Counted from the stretch's first letter, positions 1-6,614 are shown. The stretch is DNA of 13,373 nt from CAIVAT01 sp037141055 (GCA_037141055.1 JBAXDH010000104.1:1-13373), one strand, 5' to 3'. A program made the numbers and translations. The notes: generated by a model not told the origin, from the sequence alone.

Positions 1-2
1 CA

Positions 3-16
3 AGTGACCACTGACA
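3..16 (-). repeat. Heptamer-array remnant (NGTNANT type), minus orientation
   Basis: Read on the minus strand, 16-10 is TGTCAGT and 9-3 is GGTCACT, two adjacent units of the 7-base pattern seen elsewhere in the window. They begin a few bases after the stop codon (21-23) of the four-helix-bundle gene and may continue beyond the window edge. Confidence 0.4.
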
Positions 17-20
17 ACAA

Positions 21-347
21 TTAGCTTGGTTTTATCTGCGCATTTTTTTGCGTTTGATTTTTTCTGGCAGTTTTTATGCTGGTAATGATTATTGCGAGAA
101 TTTCCATTGCTTCGTGTTTAACGGGCAGTAACATACTCCTGGAAAAAATTCCTGCTTCCTCTATCAATTCAATCCAGAAAATTGTTTCGTCAGCTTCCTC
201 TTCAACAATTTTCAGTTTGTTGATAAAATCCCTTCTGGATTTTGCGATGCAACTCGCCCGGTAATTGGCTGCCACAGAAGTTGCAGACCGTAATATCTGG
301 TTTCCGATTATTTTTGATGTTGTTGAATAAGGAAGACTCTCCACCAT
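21..347 (-). CDS. Four helix bundle protein (23S rRNA intervening-sequence family), 5' end frameshifted
   Basis: The 108-residue frame matches the four-helix-bundle/IVS protein family. Recognisable stretches are QILRSATSVAANYRA in the first third and KLKIVEEEADETIFWIELI in the middle. Members of this subfamily normally begin with a segment like LKxRTKQFALRIIK ahead of VESLP. Here that segment is split over two frames: codons for QFALRIIK are in frame upstream of this ATG (371-348), but the preceding MANDNLKLRT lies in another frame (see the next entry). The ATG at 347 is therefore an internal methionine of the ancestral gene, and a protein started here would lack about 19 residues of helix 1. 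The cellular function of the family is not established. It is the only minus-strand gene left of the recQ group, and its stop directly abuts a heptamer-repeat remnant. Family assignment is confident; whether the gene is functional is not. Confidence 0.8.
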   Translation of the reverse strand: MVESLPYSTTSKIIGNQILRSATSVAANYRASCIAKSRRDFINKLKIVEEEADETIFWIELIEEAGIFSRSMLLPVKHEAMEILAIIITSIKTARKNQTQKNAQIKPS

Positions 348-403
348 TTTAATGATCCGTAAAGCAAATTGCTTGTTCTAAGCTTTAAATTATCATTAGC
401 CAT
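348..403 (-). pseudogene. Detached 5' part of the four-helix-bundle gene
   Basis: On the minus strand an ATG at 403-401 opens MANDNLKLRT (403-374) and then runs into a different frame. Adding one A near 372-375 (AGAACAAG to AGAACAAAG) gives RTKQFALRIIKM and joins smoothly to the downstream frame for a protein of about 127 residues, the usual family size. The lesion is therefore a single missing base. It could be a real mutation or a sequencing or assembly error. Confidence 0.65.
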
Positions 404-440
404 AATTTTTCTGGTTAATCAAATATTTCAAAAAAAGTAA

Positions 441-448
441 TAAGTTTG
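441..448 (+). promoter_or_regulatory. Possible recQ promoter -7 box (TAAGTTTG)
   Basis: TAAGTTTG fits the Bacteroidota -7 consensus TAnnTTTG and lies 56 bases before the recQ start. No convincing -33 TTTG is seen 19-21 bases upstream. If it is used, the leader would contain the heptamer array at 451-499. Confidence 0.35.
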
Positions 449-450
449 TT

Positions 451-499
451 AATAACTTGTCATTTGCCACTTGTCACTTGTCATTTGTCACTTGTCTAT
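451..499 (+). repeat. Heptamer array (TGTCACT/TGTCATT), plus orientation
   Basis: Seven consecutive 7-base units in phase: AATAACT, TGTCATT, TGCCACT, TGTCACT, TGTCATT, TGTCACT, TGTCTAT. Five fit or nearly fit NGTNANT. The array lies directly upstream of recQ. It is open in several frames and so creates a false N-terminal extension of recQ (from 457). Confidence 0.75.
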
Positions 500-504
500 C
501 AGCC

Positions 505-2412
505 ATGTCTCTCACAATTCAGCAAATTCTCCTCAAACACTGGGGATTTTCTTCTTTCCGCCCCCTCCAGGAAGAGATTATCCAATCGGTGCTCGATGGA
601 AAGGATACCCTTGCATTGCTCCCGACCGGCGGAGGAAAGTCATTGTGTTTCCAGGTTCCGGCACTCGCAAGGGAGGGCATCTGCCTGGTTGTCTCCCCGC
701 TCATCGCGTTAATGAAGGACCAGGTCGACAACCTGAAAAAAAGGGGAATTCCTGCAGCCGCGCTTCATTCCGGAATGCATTCCGATGAAATCGGCATCAT
801 TCTCGACAACTGCCGCTTCGGGAATCTTAAGCTGCTTTATGTATCGCCTGAAAGACTCACCACCGAAAAAATGAGGGAATCGCTGAGGCTGATGAAGGTC
901 AATCTCCTGGCTGTCGATGAAGCTCACTGCGTTTCACAATGGGGCTACGATTTCCGTCCTCCGTACCTCACCATCGCCAACATCAGGCAGATGATCCCCG
1001 GCACTCCGCTGATGGCCCTCACCGCCACCGCCACTCCCAAAGTGGTGAAGGACATTCAGCGCAAACTGGAGTTCAGGCAGGAGAACGTATTCCAGAAAAG
1101 TTTTGAGCGCAAAAACCTCACCTACCTTGTTTTGAAGGAGGAGGATAAATTGAAGCGCCTGGTTAAAATTGTCAGTAAAGTAAAGGGACCCGGGATTGTG
1201 TATGTCCGTAACCGCCGCCATACAAAGGAAATTTCCGAATATCTCCGGAAAAACAAAATCAGTGCAGACTTTTATCACGCGGGCCTCGATCCTAAAACAC
1301 GCGATCAGCGGCAGGCTGCCTGGATCAATGAAGACAGCCGGATCATCGTTTCAACCAATGCCTTCGGCATGGGAATCGACAAGTCAAACGTCAGGGTTGT
1401 TGTTCATCTCGATCTGCCCGACAGCATCGAGGCTTACTTCCAGGAAGCGGGACGCGGTGGCCGGGATGAAAAGAGAGCGTATGCGGTGCTTTTATACGAG
1501 AATGCCGATGTGCTCGATGCACGTCACAACCTCAAACTGGCCTTTCCCGAATTGAAGACCATCAGGGATGTTTACCAGGCTTTGGGCAACTATTTCCAGC
1601 TGCCGGTGGGGATGGGAAGGGACCAGCGTTACGACTTCGATCTCCCTGCTTTTTCCGAACAGTACAAATTCCAGCCGGTCATCGTTTATAACTGCCTTAA
1701 ATTTCTTGAAAAAGAAGGGTTCGTCATGCTTAGTGAAGGCCTTCATCATCCGTCAAAAGTTTTTATTAAAGCCAGGAAAGAGGAACTTTACCGTTTCCAG
1801 GTCGAACATGAACCCTTTGACCATTTAATTAAAACCATGTTGCGCTCATACAGCGGAATCCTGTCCGATTTTGTCGTCTTCAACGAATCAGAACTTGCCC
1901 GCCGGTGCAACCTGGATGTAAAGAAAGTCGTAAATAACCTGAATTACCTGGCCAAGTTGCAGATTTTAGATTATCTCCCACAAACGGACAAACCCCAGGT
2001 CATTTTTCTACAGGAACGGCTGGATACCCGCGACCTTACTATCTCTCCTGAAAATTACAAAGACCGGCATCGCGATTCCGAGAAACGGCTGGAAAGGATG
2101 ATCACATATGCCGAAACAAAAAATAAATGCCGCAGCCAGGCGCTGTTGGCCTATTTCGGAGAGTGCGACACACGGCGATGCGGGAGATGCGACGCATGCA
2201 TTGAGCGCAACAAGATCAGCCTGAATGAAATGGAGTTCGACAACATCGTAAAAACAATCAAACCACTGCTGAAAACCAAGTCCTGTACCCTGGAAGAACT
2301 CGTTGTTTATGCCGACCCGATCAATGAAGACAAGGTGATACGTGCAATTCAATGGCTGGTGGACAATGAGAAAATTGTGGTGGATCGGGAGAGGAAATAT
2401 GGGTGGAGGTGA
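505..2412 (+). CDS. recQ: ATP-dependent DNA helicase RecQ
   Basis: RecQ is a 3'-5' superfamily 2 helicase that unwinds forks and recombination intermediates. The product is 635 residues. Visible motifs are the RecQ motif 0 region (FSSFRPLQEEII, about 15-26), Walker A PTGGGKS (40-46), DEAH (138-141) followed by CVSQWGYDFRPPY, motif III ALTATAT, and the helicase C-terminal block with STNAFGMGIDKSNVR and QEAGRGGRD. The RQC zinc site has four cysteines at 542, 559, 562 and 565. The 70 residues after it show no HRDC domain that I can recognise, so this is a short RecQ. I chose the start at 505 rather than 457 because the extra 16 residues are translated heptamer repeat and MSLTIQQILLKHWGF is a typical RecQ N-terminus. 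The next gene starts 58 bases downstream. Confidence 0.95.
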   Translation: MSLTIQQILLKHWGFSSFRPLQEEIIQSVLDGKDTLALLPTGGGKSLCFQVPALAREGICLVVSPLIALMKDQVDNLKKRGIPAAALHSGMHSDEIGIILDNCRFGNLKLLYVSPERLTTEKMRESLRLMKVNLLAVDEAHCVSQWGYDFRPPYLTIANIRQMIPGTPLMALTATATPKVVKDIQRKLEFRQENVFQKSFERKNLTYLVLKEEDKLKRLVKIVSKVKGPGIVYVRNRRHTKEISEYLRKNKISADFYHAGLDPKTRDQRQAAWINEDSRIIVSTNAFGMGIDKSNVRVVVHLDLPDSIEAYFQEAGRGGRDEKRAYAVLLYENADVLDARHNLKLAFPELKTIRDVYQALGNYFQLPVGMGRDQRYDFDLPAFSEQYKFQPVIVYNCLKFLEKEGFVMLSEGLHHPSKVFIKARKEELYRFQVEHEPFDHLIKTMLRSYSGILSDFVVFNESELARRCNLDVKKVVNNLNYLAKLQILDYLPQTDKPQVIFLQERLDTRDLTISPENYKDRHRDSEKRLERMITYAETKNKCRSQALLAYFGECDTRRCGRCDACIERNKISLNEMEFDNIVKTIKPLLKTKSCTLEELVVYADPINEDKVIRAIQWLVDNEKIVVDRERKYGWR

Positions 2413-2418
2413 AAAAAT

Positions 2419-2462
2419 GGTGAGTGGTGAGTGGTGAATCGTAAATCGCATTAATTGTAAAT
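2419..2462 (+). repeat. Heptamer array (GGTGAGT to CGTAAAT)
   Basis: Two GGTGAGT units, then GGTGAAT and CGTAAAT in exact 7-base phase (2419-2446), then a degenerate CGCATTA and, two bases out of phase, TGTAAAT (2456-2462). The array fills most of the 58-base space between recQ and the methyltransferase gene. It shows a gradual change from one unit type to another inside a single array. Confidence 0.65.
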
Positions 2463-2470
2463 CGAATAGT

Positions 2471-3292
2471 ATGTCTGATATAGCCAAATCAATTGCTTAC
2501 GATGATCTCCCGTTATGGTCTGCCCCGTTCGGGCTGACACTCCTGGACACCGTCAGGATAAAGAACAACATCAACGTGCTCGACATCGGCAGCGGCAGCG
2601 GATTTCCCATGCTTGAACTGGCCGAACGGATGGGAAAATCCTGCATGGTCTATGGACTGGATCCTTCGGAGGATGCCATTGCGATGATCACCGCAAAAAA
2701 AGAGGCCCGGGCGATTGAATATGCCAAGATTGTCAAGGGAGTTGCAGAAGAAATCCCGTTCCCCGACGAATACTTCGGCCTCATCGTTTCAAACAACGGC
2801 CTGAACAACGTCACTGACCAGGTTGCTGCGCTCAGCGAATGCTACCGGGTTGCCGACGATGGTGCCCAGATGGTGCTCACGATGAACCTGCCGCATACCA
2901 TGGTCGAATTCTACGAGGTTTTTGAAGAAACCCTCCGGGAGAAAGGGATGCACGATGAAATCGACAAGATGACCCGGCATATCAGTGACAAGCGCAAACC
3001 TATAGAATACCTCAGGGGGATCATCCTGGAAGCAGGGTTTACCATCAATGACATCGAAGTCGACGGCTTCAAAATGAGATTCAGTGACGGATCCGCTTTC
3101 CTCAACCACCATCTCATCCGCTACGGTTTTATGGAACACTGGAAAGCAATTTTACCATCGGAACTCTCGGAGAATATCTTCCATACCATCGAACAAAAGC
3201 TGGATCAGATTGCGCTTGAAAACGGGAAACTCGCCATGTCCATCCCATTTGTGTGCTTCGACTGTATAAAGCTAAAACCAAAAACACAATAA
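2471..3292 (+). CDS. Class I SAM-dependent methyltransferase, substrate unknown
   Basis: The 273-residue protein carries a Rossmann-type methyltransferase domain. Motif I is VLDIGSGSGFP (36-46). An acidic residue ends strand 2 in YGLDPS (D64). A motif-III-like stretch VAEEIPFPDEYFGLIVSNN follows at about 90-108, and then a 'GAQMVLTMNL' strand near 135-145. This layout is that of the methyltransferase 11/25 group, whose members act on small molecules such as quinones or lipids as well as on macromolecules. The C-terminal 120 residues are lid-like and I could not assign them. The normally hydrophobic post-III segment is unusually polar (SNNGLNNV). The gene lies between recQ and the repeat protein on the same strand, 7 bases before the latter, so co-transcription is likely. 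No function is claimed beyond SAM-dependent methyl transfer. Confidence 0.85.
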   Translation: MSDIAKSIAYDDLPLWSAPFGLTLLDTVRIKNNINVLDIGSGSGFPMLELAERMGKSCMVYGLDPSEDAIAMITAKKEARAIEYAKIVKGVAEEIPFPDEYFGLIVSNNGLNNVTDQVAALSECYRVADDGAQMVLTMNLPHTMVEFYEVFEETLREKGMHDEIDKMTRHISDKRKPIEYLRGIILEAGFTINDIEVDGFKMRFSDGSAFLNHHLIRYGFMEHWKAILPSELSENIFHTIEQKLDQIALENGKLAMSIPFVCFDCIKLKPKTQ

Positions 3293-3299
3293 ACGATCT

Positions 3300-3611
3300 A
3301 TGATTTCCTCGATTATATTGACAATGATCATGCTCGTCGCAGCAGGGCCGGAAAAACCTGTCGACAGGGATTGCCTGTGTAAAGGGTTCAAACTCTATGG
3401 CAAAATCAAAATCGTGAATGATTTTCCGGATCTGAAAGTAAAAATCGTCGAGAATTTCCCCGATCTCAAAGTCCAGGTTGTTGAAAATTTTCCGGATCAG
3501 TGCGGGAAATGGAAATTTGTTACGGATTTCCCGGATCTCAAAATAAAGTTCGTCACCGACTTTCCCGACCTGAAGATCAAATTCGTGGAAAACTTCCCGG
3601 GAAAACCCTGA
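3300..3611 (+). CDS. Small exported protein of six 11-residue repeats (DUF6150-like layout)
   Basis: The product is 103 residues. Residues 1-16 are hydrophobic (MISSIILTMIMLVAAG) and look like a short signal peptide, with no lipobox cysteine. After a DCLCKG motif (C25, C27) come six repeats of consensus K-[IVF]-K-[IVF]-V-[ENT]-[ND]-F-P-D-L, starting at residues 35, 46, 57, 70, 81 and 92. Repeats 1-3 have V/I in the core and repeats 4-6 have F, and a two-residue insertion with C68 separates the triplets (DQCGKWKFV). This two-part, beta-strand-like layout resembles, from memory, the DUF6150 family; I infer a stacked-strand or solenoid-like fold. The function is unknown. The repeats differ at synonymous positions, so they are old and selected as protein. 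The start lies 7 bases after the methyltransferase stop. Confidence 0.75.
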   Translation: MISSIILTMIMLVAAGPEKPVDRDCLCKGFKLYGKIKIVNDFPDLKVKIVENFPDLKVQVVENFPDQCGKWKFVTDFPDLKIKFVTDFPDLKIKFVENFPGKP

Positions 3612-3613
3612 AT

Positions 3614-3649
3614 CGTCAATCGTCAAACGTCAATCGATTAATCATCAAT
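3614..3649 (+). repeat. Heptamer array (CGTCAAT)
   Basis: CGTCAAT, CGTCAAA and CGTCAAT in exact phase (3614-3634), then degenerate units ending in CATCAAT (3643-3649). It fills the 42-base gap between the repeat-protein stop and the glycosylase start. Confidence 0.6.
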
Positions 3650-3653
3650 CCCA

Positions 3654-4271
3654 ATGCCTCTCCCCCGCAGTTTTTACACTCGTTCCGACGTTGTTCAGAT
3701 CGCCCGCGAATTGCTGGGCAAGGAACTTTTCACATGCATGGATGGCATCACCACTTCGGGGATCATTTGTGAAACTGAAGCGTACGCCGGCATAACAGAC
3801 AGGGCATCCCATGCTTTCGGCAGCCGCCGTACCCGCCGTACCGAAACCATGTATCAGCAGGGAGGCATCGCCTATGTTTACCTCTGTTACGGCATGCATT
3901 CGCTTTTCAACATCGTTACGAACGTAGAGGATGTGCCGCATGCCGTGCTGATCCGCGGCATTGTTCCGGTCGGTGGGCTGGACCAGATGATCAGGCGCTC
4001 CGGCAAACCGAAGGCGGATAAAAACTTTGGAACAGGCCCGGGAAAGGTCTCCAAAATTCTTGGAATTCATTTTTCCCATTCCGGTCTGGACCTGTTATTC
4101 AACCCGGGAAAAACAAATGGCCAGGCCATTTGGATTGAGGATGCCGGCATCGTAACAGAACCGGAAAAGATAACCGCCGGTCCCAGGGTTGGCATTGATT
4201 ATGCCGGGGAGGATGCGTTGCTTCCATACCGGTTCATTTTGGAGAACCATATCAGACCTTCCAGGTTTTAA
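3654..4271 (+). CDS. mpg: DNA-3-methyladenine glycosylase (AAG/MPG family)
   Basis: This base-excision repair enzyme removes 3-methyladenine and related damaged purines. The 205-residue length is normal for bacterial AAG proteins. The signature ETEAYAG (40-46) contains the catalytic glutamate E42 and the intercalating tyrosine Y44, matching E125 and Y127 of human AAG. H53 (ASHAFG) corresponds to human H136 with identical spacing. AYVYLCYGMHSLFNIVTN supplies the remaining pocket residues, and FGTGPGKVSKILGI is the conserved C-terminal motif. The last codons (RPSRF, stop 4269-4271) lie within a perfect palindrome at 4254-4286, so the extreme C-terminus is probably supplied by that element and not conserved. 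The gene is convergent with hup and shares a terminator region with it. Confidence 0.93.
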   Translation: MPLPRSFYTRSDVVQIARELLGKELFTCMDGITTSGIICETEAYAGITDRASHAFGSRRTRRTETMYQQGGIAYVYLCYGMHSLFNIVTNVEDVPHAVLIRGIVPVGGLDQMIRRSGKPKADKNFGTGPGKVSKILGIHFSHSGLDLLFNPGKTNGQAIWIEDAGIVTEPEKITAGPRVGIDYAGEDALLPYRFILENHIRPSRF

Positions 4272-4286
4272 AAACCTGGAAGGTCT
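4254..4286. repeat. 16-bp perfect palindrome overlapping the glycosylase stop codon
   Basis: Arms AGACCTTCCAGGTTTT (4254-4269) and AAAACCTGGAAGGTCT (4271-4286) pair perfectly around one central base. It lacks a following T-tract, so it does not look like an intrinsic terminator and more resembles a dispersed REP-like palindrome. It supplies the last five codons and the stop of the glycosylase gene. Confidence 0.75.
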
Positions 4287-4292
4287 GGCCAT

Positions 4293-4322
4293 AAAAAAAC
4301 CCGGCCTAAACCGGGTTTTCCT
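4293..4322 (-). terminator. Intrinsic terminator, bidirectional, mainly for hup
   Basis: Arms AAAACCCGG (4296-4304) and CCGGGTTTT (4311-4319) form a 9-bp stem with a 6-base loop. Read on the minus strand the stem is followed by seven T (4299-4293), a good terminator 18 bases after the hup stop. Read on the plus strand it is followed by four T and can also stop transcripts from the glycosylase gene. Confidence 0.75.
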
Positions 4323-4339
4323 TTAAGAAGCGTAAAGTA

Positions 4340-4612
4340 TTACTTTACTTTCTTGCCAAGTTCTGCGCCGGCTTTGAATTTTACTACTTTTTTAGCGGCG
4401 ATCTTGATTTCCTTACCATTCTGAGGATTGCGTCCCTTGCGGGCAGCTCTCTTGGAAACGGAAAAGGAACCAAATCCTACTAAAGCAACTCTTTCGCCTT
4501 TGCCCAGTGCCTTTGAGGTAGCTGAGATAACAGCTTCCAGAGCTCTTTTTGCTTCAGCTTTGGTCATTTTTGCATCGTTGGCAACTGATTCGATTAATTG
4601 AGCCTTGTTCAT
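4340..4612 (-). CDS. hup: DNA-binding protein HU
   Basis: HU is a small histone-like dimer that bends DNA and compacts the nucleoid. The product is 90 residues, the normal size. The N-terminus MNKAQLIESVA, the core VALVGFGSFSV (42-52) and the arm motif GRNPQNGKEI (60-69) with the intercalating proline P63 are all standard HU features, and the C-terminus is lysine-rich. The start at 4612 is the only reasonable one. The gene has its own promoter (4653-4683) and a strong terminator just after its stop, so it appears to be a monocistronic unit downstream of fmt on the same strand. Confidence 0.96.
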   Translation of the reverse strand: MNKAQLIESVANDAKMTKAEAKRALEAVISATSKALGKGERVALVGFGSFSVSKRAARKGRNPQNGKEIKIAAKKVVKFKAGAELGKKVK

Positions 4613-4652
4613 GTTTCGTAAGTTTAAATGAATACGTGATTAATAATCCCTG

Positions 4653-4683
4653 CAAATATAAGGTATCTGAAAAAAAAGTCAAG
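4653..4683 (-). promoter_or_regulatory. hup promoter (Bacteroidota type)
   Basis: On the minus strand TATATTTG (4660-4653) is a perfect TAnnTTTG -7 box. Upstream lies CTTGAC (4683-4678); its TTG is 19 bases from the -7 box, which is the accepted spacing for the -33 TTTG element. The predicted transcript starts near 4646, giving a leader of about 34 bases. Confidence 0.6.
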
Positions 4684-4755
4684 TGCTTTAGGCTGAAAAC
4701 AGTTGAAAATGTTGATAAGATGGAGGTTTTGTTAATATCTCCGGCCTTAAAAAGG

Positions 4756-5727
4756 CTAATTACCATGGGTTTCGGGAAATATTCTTCCAAAGCCACGCAG
4801 GAAATCCGCGCTGTTCATGGCTTTTCGTCCGGCCAGCTGAAGCTCGGTCACCTGAACAAAACCGTTTTTTGCTCCTACTTTCAGGAACGATTTGCCATCC
4901 GTAACGAATTCCCCGGGAATAATGTGCGCATCAACCCGCTCCGGTACCGTCCGGAAAATTTTAAGCACCTGCTGTTCCCCATCCGGCATTTTCAATTCCG
5001 TAAACGCACCCGGGTGAGGGCTTAGTCCCCGGATGAAATTATGAACTGCCGCCACGTCCTGGTTCCAGTTGATGCGGCAATCCTCTTTGAATATTTTTGG
5101 CGCCGGCTTCAGGATTGAAGGATCATTGATCAAAGAATCCTGATCTTGCTCCAGTATCCTGCGGGATACGATCTTTTCAACGGTTTCGATAACCAGCTTC
5201 GCTCCGGCAACCATCAGCCGGTCATGAAGTTCACCGGCTGTTTCATCCGCCCCGATGCTTACTCTTTCTGAAAGCATGATCCTGCCGGCATCGATCTCGT
5301 CGTTCAGCATGAACGTAGTAACACCGGTTTCACTTTCCCCGTTCATGACGGCCCGGTTGATGGGGGCGGCGCCACGATACTGCGGCAGCAGGGAGGCATG
5401 AAGGTTGAACGTTCCCAGGGATGGCAACGCCCACACCTGCCGCGGCATCATCCTGAACGCAATGACAATCTGCAAGTCGGGTTTGAATGAGCTGAGCTGT
5501 TCGATAAACCCCGGATCCTTCATTTTCAAGGGCTGCAGTACCGGAATTCCGTGCAGGAGGGCAAACTCCTTCACCGGCGAACATCTCTCCTTCAGCCCCC
5601 TGCCAGAGGGTTTATCCGCAGCGGTGACAACAGCCACCACCTGGAATCCGGAATCGACCAGTTTACCAAGAGATTCAACTGCGAATTCAGGAGTGCCGAA
5701 AAAAATGATGCGGGGAAAATCAGCCAT
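4756..5727 (-). CDS. fmt: Methionyl-tRNA formyltransferase
   Basis: Fmt formylates Met-tRNAfMet with 10-formyl-tetrahydrofolate for translation initiation. The product is 323 residues, the usual length. The N-terminal catalytic domain begins IIFFGTPEFAVESL. The folate-site motif FNLHASLLPQYRGAAPI holds N108 and H110, and D146 lies in EIDAGRIM; these match the N106/H108/D144 triad of E. coli Fmt with constant offset. The C-terminal OB-like domain (from about residue 210) follows, with NWNQDVAAVHNFIRGLSPHPGAF as its recognisable start. I prefer the start at 5727 over 5763 because MADFPRIIFFG is the conserved beginning and the longer frame would read through the hairpin at 5734-5751. def is not adjacent. 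The stop overlaps a small GCCTT/AAGGC hairpin. Confidence 0.95.
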   Translation of the reverse strand: MADFPRIIFFGTPEFAVESLGKLVDSGFQVVAVVTAADKPSGRGLKERCSPVKEFALLHGIPVLQPLKMKDPGFIEQLSSFKPDLQIVIAFRMMPRQVWALPSLGTFNLHASLLPQYRGAAPINRAVMNGESETGVTTFMLNDEIDAGRIMLSERVSIGADETAGELHDRLMVAGAKLVIETVEKIVSRRILEQDQDSLINDPSILKPAPKIFKEDCRINWNQDVAAVHNFIRGLSPHPGAFTELKMPDGEQQVLKIFRTVPERVDAHIIPGEFVTDGKSFLKVGAKNGFVQVTELQLAGRKAMNSADFLRGFGRIFPETHGN

Positions 5728-5751
5728 AAAAAAAGCCTGAATTATCAGGCT
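5728..5751 (-). terminator. Terminator-like hairpin directly before the fmt start codon
   Basis: Read on the minus strand, AGCCTGA (5751-5745) and TCAGGCT (5740-5734) form a 7-bp stem with a 4-base loop. Six T (5733-5728) follow, and then immediately the fmt ATG (5727). This has the form of an intrinsic terminator or attenuator placed so that the U-tract touches the start codon. It could stop read-through from the upstream TPR gene or modulate fmt. Confidence 0.5.
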
Positions 5752-5769
5752 GTAAAAGTACAATATACC

Positions 5770-5811
5770 AGTTACGATTTAACAGTGACGAATTACAAAT
5801 GACAACTGATA
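5770..5811 (-). repeat. Heptamer array, minus orientation
   Basis: Read on the minus strand, six in-phase units run from 5811 to 5770: TATCAGT, TGTCATT, TGTAATT, CGTCACT, GTTAAAT, CGTAACT. Four fit NGTNANT exactly. It faces the plus-oriented array at 5851-5885 in the same intergenic space. Confidence 0.55.
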
Positions 5812-5850
5812 ATCTATTTTGCTGTATCCCGGAAAAATGTCAACTAATCA

Positions 5851-5885
5851 TGACACTCGTCACTTGTCACTTGTCACTTGTCATT
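5851..5885 (+). repeat. Heptamer array (TGTCACT), plus orientation
   Basis: Units in phase are TGACACT, CGTCACT, TGTCACT, TGTCACT and TGTCATT. The last unit overlaps the stop codon of the minus-strand TPR gene (5884-5886). With the minus-oriented array at 5770-5811 it makes an inverted pair about 40 bases apart. Confidence 0.7.
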
Positions 5886-6585
5886 ATTTCTTAATCAGTC
5901 CCTCCGTGTAGGATATGTATTTGTCAACCTCACGGCCTTCATACGACCTAGGAAATTCTTCCTTGATCCGTTTGTACATGGTGAGTGCCTTGTCAAAATT
6001 CCCGAGTTCTTCATACGCCATCGCGGCTTTCATCAGAAACAGCGGTGAGGTGAAATCGTTTTTCTTCATTTCTGCCGCGTCGGTGTACAAATCGGCAGCC
6101 TTCTGAACCTGTTTGAGTTCCATGTTTGCATCGCCCATCGCACCTTTGGCCATCGGGCCAACCAGCTGATCCTTTGAGCTGAATTTGTTCAGCTGCTCAA
6201 GCGCCAGGTCAAATTGTCCCAGCTTCAGATAACAAACACCCGCGTAGTAATGGGCAAGATTTGCTGATTTGGTCATTCCAAATTCATCAATGATCGCCAG
6301 GAAACCAAGATACTGGCCGTCTCCGTTCAGGGCTTTCTTCAAGGAATCCTGTTCAAAATACTTTTCTGCCATAAACATCTGGCTCTGTGCATCCTTTTCC
6401 TTAGGAGCCAGGTAAAACCGTTTGAAACCGAAAAAACCAAGCACAATCACGATGATCACACCAACCACGATCAAAATGATCTGCTGGTATTTCTCAATGA
6501 ACTGCTCGGTTTTGCTGAAGGCTTCTTCAACTGCCACAATGCGTTCTTCTGTTTTATCAACCTTTTTATCCTGCTTACTTGCCAT
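5884..6585 (-). CDS. Membrane-anchored tetratricopeptide repeat protein (YfgM/TPR_21-like)
   Basis: The 233-residue protein has a charged cytoplasmic N-terminus (1-35), one transmembrane segment (about 36-54, IILIVVGVIIVIVLGFFGF) and a long C-terminal part, presumably periplasmic, made of helical TPR units. These include SANLAHYYAGVCYLKLGQFDLALEQL, then PMAKGAMGDANMELKQVQKAADLY, then SPLFLMKAAMAYEELGNFDKALTMY, described here by their repeating A/G-x-x-Y/L-x-x-L-G-x-x-x-x-A pattern. This architecture matches the YfgM/TPR_21 family; in E. coli YfgM is an envelope protein linked to the translocon and periplasmic chaperones. The exact role here is unknown. I chose the start at 6585 (MASKQDKKVDK) because the 54 residues before it are intergenic, contain the -7 box and overlap the divergent trmH. 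It lies upstream of fmt on the same strand, 156 bases away. Confidence 0.85.
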   Translation of the reverse strand: MASKQDKKVDKTEERIVAVEEAFSKTEQFIEKYQQIILIVVGVIIVIVLGFFGFKRFYLAPKEKDAQSQMFMAEKYFEQDSLKKALNGDGQYLGFLAIIDEFGMTKSANLAHYYAGVCYLKLGQFDLALEQLNKFSSKDQLVGPMAKGAMGDANMELKQVQKAADLYTDAAEMKKNDFTSPLFLMKAAMAYEELGNFDKALTMYKRIKEEFPRSYEGREVDKYISYTEGLIKK

Positions 6586-6606
6586 GATATCTGAAATTTG
6601 GAGGTG

Positions 6607-6614
6607 CAAAATTA
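6607..6614 (-). promoter_or_regulatory. -7 box of the TPR gene (TAATTTTG)
   Basis: On the minus strand TAATTTTG (6614-6607) fits TAnnTTTG and lies 21 bases before the ATG at 6585, giving a short leader. No clear -33 element is visible. It supports the 6585 start over longer frames. Confidence 0.5.

Noticed and set aside
457..504. N-terminal extension of recQ (MSFATCHLSFVTCLSA)
   Set aside because: It is translated heptamer repeat; the conserved RecQ N-terminus begins at the ATG at 505.
5728..5763. Twelve-residue N-terminal extension of fmt
   Set aside because: It would cover the hairpin and part of the spacer; family similarity starts at MADFPRIIFFG (5727).
5833..5855. Minus-strand hairpin TGTCA/TGACA followed by five T after the TPR gene
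   Set aside because: The stem is only 5 bp and part of it is heptamer-repeat sequence; too weak to call a terminator.
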